Of a DNA stretch of 64,000 nt, positions 35,301 to 44,300 are shown piece after piece. A program made the position numbers and the translations under genes. The notes under the pieces are model-generated. The model was not told the origin of the DNA. It worked only from the letters and a program-made list of their open reading frames with translations, and ran no database searches. The DNA lies in NCBI GenBank assembly GCA_948470475.1, contig OX419345.1:6339090-6403089 (forward strand), in the 5' to 3' direction. Every line of letters starts with the position of its first letter. The stretch's first letter is position 1. The DNA is from Galaxea fascicularis. Taxonomy: Eukaryota; Cnidaria; Anthozoa; Scleractinia; Euphylliidae.

Positions 35301-38300
35301 TACAAGTTTGGTAATTGCAATATTGATCTTGAGAAGCAATCAATGCTTGGCCACCAAATGGCACCATTTGGCTGTATAATTTAGACACCACTCGCCCATG
35401 GACTAGTTTGTTAAAAAGTCATGGTCGAGTAGTCTCAAAGATCAAAAAAAGAAAACAAAACTGGTAGGGAAGGCAGAGTATAACGCAATACAACTTGCAC
35501 AACATGCACAACAAAAAGCATGTTGGTCACTGCAGGAGACAAGGGTTGAGAATGCCACTTTCTAAATTTTAATTTTCTTCATTTTTAACCATACATGTAC
35601 ACGTACCTCTAAAAACCCCTTTACATTTTTTAGAACTGTAACTTCCAAATTCATTGACAAGATACAAAACATAGCTAGTGATTTCAGCTGGTATTATGGT
35701 GTAGAGGATGCACTAGTTTTATCTGAAAAAAGCAATAACTGGGAAAAATTCCAAGCAAGGGGCCCTTCATGAGAGCAATGCAAATCTTTATGAACCAATG
35801 CAAAACTGTAAAACTTTGCCAGTTGTTAGGAAACACCAAAACTGAAAGAAATGGGATAAATACAAATGGGATAAAAACAATACACACCTGACTCTGCCTT
35901 CCACAGCGTCAAGTTGTCCCTTAGAAGCTGCATAATTAGAGTGCTATCCTTAAATTGGTCTTCTGGCAGTGTTTCTGCAACAGACATTGCATCATCAAAG
36001 GCTTTCTTAGCCAACTCGCATGCTTCACATGGACTGTCCATTATCTCATAGTAGAAAACAGAAAAGTTGAGTGCCAGGCCCAGCTTAATAGGATGAGTTG
36101 GATCCAAATTCATTGCTATTTTTGTTGCTAGGCAATAAGCATCGAGTGCATTTTGTTTTGCAGTATCACTGGCTTCACTTTCACTGCCAAGAAACTCTGC
36201 CTGATATCGCCAGTAGTCCCCTTTCCTTCAAACAAGAAGTTAAAGAAGGGCAGTTAGGACAGAGATTTCCATATGTTTTCTTCAAGCAGTGCTTTAAAGA
36301 GCCAGCCAAACAAAGGTGAAGAATAGGTTCTAGTTCAACAAAGCTATTGTAGAACAGATAAAACAAATTGGGAGTATATCAAAATAACCAAGAAATGATC
36401 CAACTAAAGGTGGCGAAGCTGTGAGTAATAAGAGCCGAGGCTTGTGTTGGAGAAAAAACCAAGACTGCGCTGTTTTAAGGAAAGTACCACAACCCGTTGT
36501 CATGCTGAAGGAGTAATTCACAAATCAGCATACGGTCTTGGGTGGCTTTGGCCGGTACGGTAGTCAATGGGTTAGTTGTCAAATATAGCATGCAGTCCCA
36601 ACTTTAGCAAGTCAAACTAGATAATGACTGAGGCCAGCTGAGAGAATACATGTAAATATCCCTGAAAACCAAAACAGGAGAGAGACAGGCCTCTGGTTGC
36701 AGGACCTGAGAAATTTGTTTCCATATCATCAAATTAGGACAGAATTTGTCCCAGTTCGTTGATTGGTTCTTCAAATGAAACAACGGCTGTGATTGGCTTA
36801 GGAAAAGTGTGGTTTCCCAGGCGACAGCACAGCACCGAAAAAATGAGGTTCAGCATTTGTACGACCAGAGGTTATTTTTTCCTCACAGCACTTCTCGCCT
36901 TGTGGCCATGGCTTTCCCTTCTCCAAAGGAAAAAATAAACCTCTGGCACCCAGGGTAACCATTCATGTGATTCAACATCCATGAAGCTTAGGGTAACTGA
37001 CCAACAGCAAGCACATTCCATGGGAACTACAAGATAAGGGGTTTCAGTATGGAAAGAGGTACAGTTAAATTTTGTTCTCAAGCCTGAACTCTAGTTACCC
37101 ACAAGTCATGATTCTATATAAAGTGCCGCTTAGTGCTACTTGTGTAACTATTCAAAGTCTACAGTGTGAAGTAAGTGATTCCAAATAGCTGCACCATCCA
37201 CCTACAAGAGTAACACATATGTGTCTGCATATTTGATGCACATCAAATGCACTGTTGTTATTTTACTGCTCTTTTCAGTGGGCTTTCAGTGTGAAATGTT
37301 TGAATGAGTTGGTTGCATGTTGACCTGTGTTTAGTGGTCATTTCACGTCAAGACACAAGAAAAGACAGACATCTCAAACAGCACTTCATAGATGACATGA
37401 CATTTTTATAAGTAGTATTAAATGAAAGAAATGAGTTTGAAAACAAAATCCTTACTGACATGGAGTTTCAGAGAGATCTCAATCAAACTCAAGGTATTGT
37501 TTAACTTTTGATTTCATAATAATTTTTACAAAGAAATGATTAACTTTGTAACTTATTTTTGCACTACAGTACTGGCGAGAGGGATAGCAGCATTACATGC
37601 ACATAAATTATCATGTGTGAAAATCTGCCATCTTGCTTGCAATTTACACAAGTGTTACACCATCAAAATGCAGTGTGGTACAGCAAATTTTCCATGCATG
37701 CAGGGTTCTCAGTAGTTTTTTTGTCAGACGGCCCAGAAATACTTATAGGCAGCTAAACTTCTGCCCGGAGGCACACAGAGGCAAATTTCATAGCCAGCAC
37801 AGGCAGCTACTTTCGTCTTGACAGGCAGTGGAATTCGCCGTTTGCCGGCTCCTACTGAGAACCCTGTGCATGCGTGTATAATTAACACGCAAAGGTTCGT
37901 GTAATGGAGGACCCCGCATTTACCACTGCACACAGAGTGCTCGCAGATTAGCCACTAGTCTTGTTTGAACAAATAATTCAATTTGAAATGTTTGATCTGA
38001 CTTGCCTTTATCTTCTAATGGCCTGGCCTTAGAATAGATTTGAATGACTGTTCACATTTCTTTTTCATCACTTCAATGGTGAACAACCCCTATCACGATT
38101 AAAGTAAGTCATGAGAAAGGTGATGAACTGATTGTCTGTAATGATGATTTACATGTTTATGTTACTTGAGATGCCAATGAATCCATCATTTTCAGTGGGA
38201 AAACAGTAAGGCCATGTTTGCACGAGCACTAAAGCCTGCAAATCTCTTGTCCGAGCAAATACAAACTTGTAATTGCTTAATCATTGATGTTTTTCCATTT

Positions 38301-41300
38301 TGTTGCTTTCTACTGCTCGTGTAGATGCCAGTAAACAGATTTTTGATAAACATCAGGTTGCTGACAATCATGTATTTTTATCATGAGTTATGCAAATTTT
38401 GGTGTCGCGAATTGAGTGCCCTTAAATTTGCTGTTTTAGGTTAATTCCTTCACTAACGTTGTCAACTTTCATTTTCAATATTTCATTTTCAGTTTTTGGT
38501 AGTACATGTATATGAGTCTGCAAAAAAGTTAAGTTTGATCCGTTCACATTTGTACCTAACAGCCCAAAGCTTTACATTTTGAGTATTGGTACAAAGCATT
38601 GCTGAAACATTGCAGGACCATAAATAAAATAACCCAACAATTAGACAATAAAGATAAATGTTGTCTCTGTCATGTCGTTAGGTTGCATTTGGTGCGTCAG
38701 GGCTGTCATTACAGGCCAGGGGTCAGGGATTTTCTCCTCGTATTTTCAGGTATATCCCCAGCTACTTTGATATAAAACCAGCCTGTTGACTTCACTACAG
38801 CAACTTGAATCCCTGGCTATTTTTTGTATATCCCCATCTACTTCAAAAATTAGAGACAGCCCTGGTGCATTCATCAAATCATTCATACAAATAATTTTTA
38901 AGCCCAAGGAACTTGTGTTGCAAAATTTATAAACATGTCAATTACATGTTACAACTGCAAGGAATCTAGTGGTACCACCCTATTATACACTAATTTTATT
39001 TGCCTATTACAGGCTTAAGACATAAAATGCCTATTATCCTACACTAACTTAGTCGTGCTTTTTTAAGTCTGTAAACCCTTGACATGAGAACGTTTCAGTT
39101 GCATGATCCCTGAAATTAATGATACTTCGGTGATCTGATCGATGTGCGTGTATTTACTGAGAAGAGGGCAATTTGGCAGTACAAACAATAGGCAATAATG
39201 ACCCATAAGAAGTATTGAAATTTTTAAGATGTGATGCATTTACCACCATGAATCCGTTACCCTAAAATACATGAGTAGAAGAAGCATTCGCATTCCATGC
39301 ATTTACAAATCTATTGTCATTACACTCAAGGCTCAATGCTGTTTATTCAACACTTGTGTACATTGCTGGCCAAAGAATACATGCAAAGCGTGTGTATTGA
39401 TCCAAGAGTTTTCCTCTGCTCTAAACACACACAAAACTGCATGTAATTTAAGTTCGTGTAAGTTACAGTTCGTGTAAAAAATTACATGAGTGTACTTTGA
39501 GTGAAAGATGCATGTGAAGCCACCACACTGCACGCATTTTATGCATGTGAAGATGCTGCAATATTTCTGGCCAGTACTGTATAACAACAATCATTTTAGA
39601 GTTTCAATCAAATAATATCTAGGATACTGGCTAGATTTGCTAAATTCAGTGTAATGAATTTATCTGTGAACTGGGTTTCATGCTTAATCAAATAATGAAA
39701 AATGTCATGCTAAAACAAATTTACATTGACAAGATATGTGAATTGCCTCACTGTAGTTTGCTGCTCTGTACTACTAAATATTAGAGATGAGGAAGAAAGT
39801 GCAAAAAACTAAAAAAAAAAAAAAAAAAAAAGGAAAAAAGGATGGACAAAAGATTTTCAAAAGCCAGCCTAGCTCCCACAAATCTCTGTAAGTAAGACTG
39901 TAAGTTTTATCACAATGCAATCCTTTGTTACCGTTTATTTCAAGATCAATGTTTTTGGATTGTGAGCCAAATTTGATTGTGCCTTTTATCATAACAAAGC
40001 TTAAAACAATCCATATCATCATTCCACCGAGCAGGTTGATGCCATATATGTTTTAACATGCTTGAAACAGGTAAAGTTGGGAGAGTAGCACCTGCTTTTT
40101 GTAAACGCATGAAATCCCTGTTTGACTGGGCCCAGGAAAGAAACAAAGCTCCCCAAGAAAAGAGAAAGTGCATCAATGGACGAACAAAATTGCCAGAAAG
40201 TTCACCAACAACCTGCTTTTGTCTGGCCTTGAATACCTTTTGAAGCAGTGTTAAATCTAGAAATTAATCAAAATGGGTCATATGTCGCATACATTATTTC
40301 AAGTTGGGTCATTTCCAAAACCGCCTGGGTCAACTAGTCAAGGACTTATTTTGTATTGTTTTGCAATGCTTTAGAAAGAACTTTCGTAAATACTTTTTCG
40401 CTGCATCAGGTTCCAAAAATTGACGAATCAATTAAGCTTTCTGGAAATGTGCTATCAAGCCCACTTTTAGGTCGTCGTATACCAGCCACTTGACCGTGTT
40501 CTACCAGGTGGACGAAATTTTCTTGGATGATTGACTGAAGATCTGAAGTCTCGTTGTCAGCGTTGTGCCTTGAAAATGCTTGTTGAAGGCGAACTCTTGA
40601 TGTCTTCCTCTTGATTATCACCACCTACTGCCCTTCTCTTATTAACAAAGAAAGCTAGCTTTTGTTGTTGTTTCATCAGAAATGAAGAATGAAGGAGGCG
40701 TAATAGTAAATTGAAAACGAAGTGTACTAATAAGCTTAAATTGAAAGAACTCAAGCTACTTATGGGCAACGAAAAAGATCTGCAATTAAGTGAGCTCCAG
40801 TCTCCCTCGGAAATATTCAGTGGAACGCCTGACACAGAAAGAGTCTACAGAACCATCATACAAATAGTTTTTGTTTTTGCCTTCACTTTCATCCATTACC
40901 AGCTATTTTGCAAGTAATTCTGCAACAGTAAACTTCTTTCACTTTTGTTGTTCATTTCCCTGCGTCAGCTTGACCCCACAATAATTTTATTTTGCGTCAG
41001 AGTAAAATTTTTTGCGTCAATGACGCAAAGACACAGCCTAGAGAACACTATTGAAGTACAAAAACTGTACCACAGAAAAAATATCCCATGTATAAAAAAG
41101 AAAGCCAACCATCTTTGATCTAACAGTGTTCACTGGGAAGACAAGTCATGGAGACAATACAACCAGCTGATCATCATCAACATGTATGACACAGATTAAA
41201 TTTTGCAGTGGAGAGACCATACACAGGTAAAACAATACACAGTTTACCAAGTGCTGTGAGCAAGCTGTTTGAGATGCGTGGTCCATGTAAATGTATTGCT

Positions 41301-44300
41301 TGGATTTTAATTCACCATCAACAAGATCACATGCTCAGGATGAATGAACAGCCTCATCGGGTCCACATCTTGGAACGTTTTGTTTAACACAGCCTTTACC
41401 CCATAAAAACTACAAGATAATACACAAGAATAAACTTGACAACAGCATTGACCGTCTTGCATTATATCTTGATTTCACCATAAACAAGATCACCTGCACA
41501 GATAGTTGACTGAATTGCAGCTTGGTTTGAATGAATGACTTCTTGTTTTCGAAATGGATATTTTAACCCTTTAGTCATAGGACAAGGGTGCAATGATTTC
41601 TCCTTTGCTATAAAAAACAGAAGTTATATTTAGTGATGGGAATTGGCTGAGATTTTATCATCGATCATTGCAAATTGGATTGATCCAAACAATGCTTTTA
41701 TTATTATTAACATTAACATCAGTTAACTAACTGATTTTCTTCTTAACAGTATTTAGAAATTGCATTCACCAAGGCCAATCAAGGGGAATTTACAGTTTAC
41801 ACTCAGTTTACATACCAAATCATTGTCATCAACAGAACCATTCAATATTTTTTTCTCGTTCGTCAGTGATAAGCGATTGTCATCATCTATAATCAATTGT
41901 TGCATCACTTAAAGATTTTTGATCAATGATTGATTATAAAGAATGATCAGAACACCACTAGCTATATTTACAGTGGTTTGACTGTAGCATTTAAAGGCAG
42001 TTGTTTCAGACGAGTTCCTTGCCAGTAAATTGAGTGACCAAGACTGCTTCAGCTCCTAAGGATAATGTCAAATAGCTGTTGGCAGATAAAGAAAACTGTT
42101 TTAAAAACGGATGAGCAAACCATTTGAACATTTTTGCTAATGCTCTAAATGGAAGCCCATAATTTTTTTAAATGGATAAGCAAACCATTTAAACCTTTGC
42201 TTCAAAAACTCATTAGTAATTCATGAGCCTATTACCCTCTAAGATGACAGAAATCAGTCACATTCATACACCTTTATAGCCAGTATAGAATGATCATTCT
42301 GAAAAGCCCAGGGAGGGTTTTGATTTCGGTCTCAAGGGAAATCAGGTACAATACATAAACAATGGAATTATCACTGAATCATTAGTGATCTTTATATAAT
42401 GATGACTAGAAATCTTTATATAAAGATCACATCAATAAAAAATTATTATAATGCCAAATTATTCCCCAAAATGCGGTACACAAAAACATTAACCACAGTA
42501 AACAAAAAAGTTCATTTTCCTGATAAATCCTTGTTAGAACAGAAATTCATTGTTTTTCAATTTCCCGTTGTTCACAAAATTAACTGTGCAGTTTTTGAAG
42601 ACACAACTATCCGATGTTGTCTGATTTGACTTGACTTGACTAGTTTCAGTAACCTTCGGAATGGGCAATTGACTTGAAACTTCAATGCTCACTTCACACT
42701 CCAAATCAATCAATCCCGAAATGCCTTCACCTTCACCGTCTTCGGTCTTTACATTACTCTCGTCACAATTTTCACATAGTTCTCTATGCCTGGTATTAGA
42801 TTCCAAACTTCTTTTTCCTTACCTTGCCTCATCCTTGTTTAAAAAGTTAATAGCGTCCCGTACATTGCTCTCTTCCAAGTAACGCTGTAATCCACCGCAA
42901 ATACTGTACAAACTTCTTGGGGGATACCTCTCTCCGTTCTCCTTGCACACCTCCATGGCAAACGTTGTTATCTGTATGTAATTAACTTTCAATGCATTCA
43001 TATCACGTTTAGAAAAATCCTGAGAGGCACGGGTCTTTGAAGCTGTTAAAAAAATTTGCAGCACGTGTTTCATCAGGTCTAAAAATACTGCTGCTCATTT
43101 TTTAAACAGTACATAAAACGTCCCGTTGGGTCTTGCAAGTGTTGGAAAACATTCAGCGTTGAAAAGCATTGAAAGCATTGGAAATCATCCAGAACCACTG
43201 AACCGTTGAAAAAAGCCATTCAGCTTACCTGTTGAAAGCGTTGGTAAAAGGTGTTTTTAAAATCTTCACAACCATTGGAAAAAATTGCAAACCACTGGAA
43301 GCTTTTGCACACTCATTGAAAGCTTTGGAAAAGCCGTTGAAGCTGTTGAAGCCTTGGAAAAACCATTCACTATCCATTTGTTAGCTGTTGGCTTTTACCC
43401 GTTGAACAGTTTTCACATGAGAAGTCACATCTGAGTGCAGTAGTGGTATTTCAACCACTTAAACTTCATTATTTCAAACTGTTGTCAAAGAAGTGCCTTG
43501 CTAGCTGACCAAGCAAACCTCATTTGAACTTGTTTTGTAAACTGGGTTTCCATGCAGATTTAAGAAATAGTCCTGGGACTATCTGGTCAGCTCTTTGTGT
43601 ACATGACTTGTGTGTAAGTTGAGTGTGATTTTTTTGGGCTGTTCTTTGTTTATAAAAGGTCAACTCATACACTGGTAAATACAGTACTTGAAAATGACAA
43701 TGCCAAAATTCTCAGCAGTGCTGTATAAAGCTGCTTAAAGAAAGCACTTGTTCTTTAAGGGAGCACAGCCATGTTTTAAGTTTTCTTGATTCCTTGCAGA
43801 GTACCACTGAAAATGTAGTTTTGATGTAAAATATTCGAGAACTGCTTTACAAGCAGCTCAGGGCTCGAAATAACGGCCGGTCAACGGACAATGTCCGGAC
43901 TGAATGGAGATTTGACCGGTCAAACTTTCGTCTTGGGTGTCATGTTGACCGGTCAAAATGCAATCGTATTGAAAACGAAATAAATTAAAGCTTCCTGCTG
44001 TTCAGTTGTTTCAGTTATTGTTATTAATATTGATCAAGTCGCTGGGTATTGCGGAACTTTGATCTGAAATCCTGGTGACATGCAACCAGAGCCGTACACC
44101 CGTTAATGCTTGGTTACCAAGCTATTTAGGATTGCCGATTCTACGATAGATTTAACTTTACTTATCAAGTTATGGGATGTAATGTGAATTACTTCCGGAG
44201 TTTTAGGATCAAGATCTCACACTGGAAATCATTATACATGCACGTGAACGCCCCAGACAAATATAATGTGTACTGAATGATATTTAACATTTAAGTCTTA

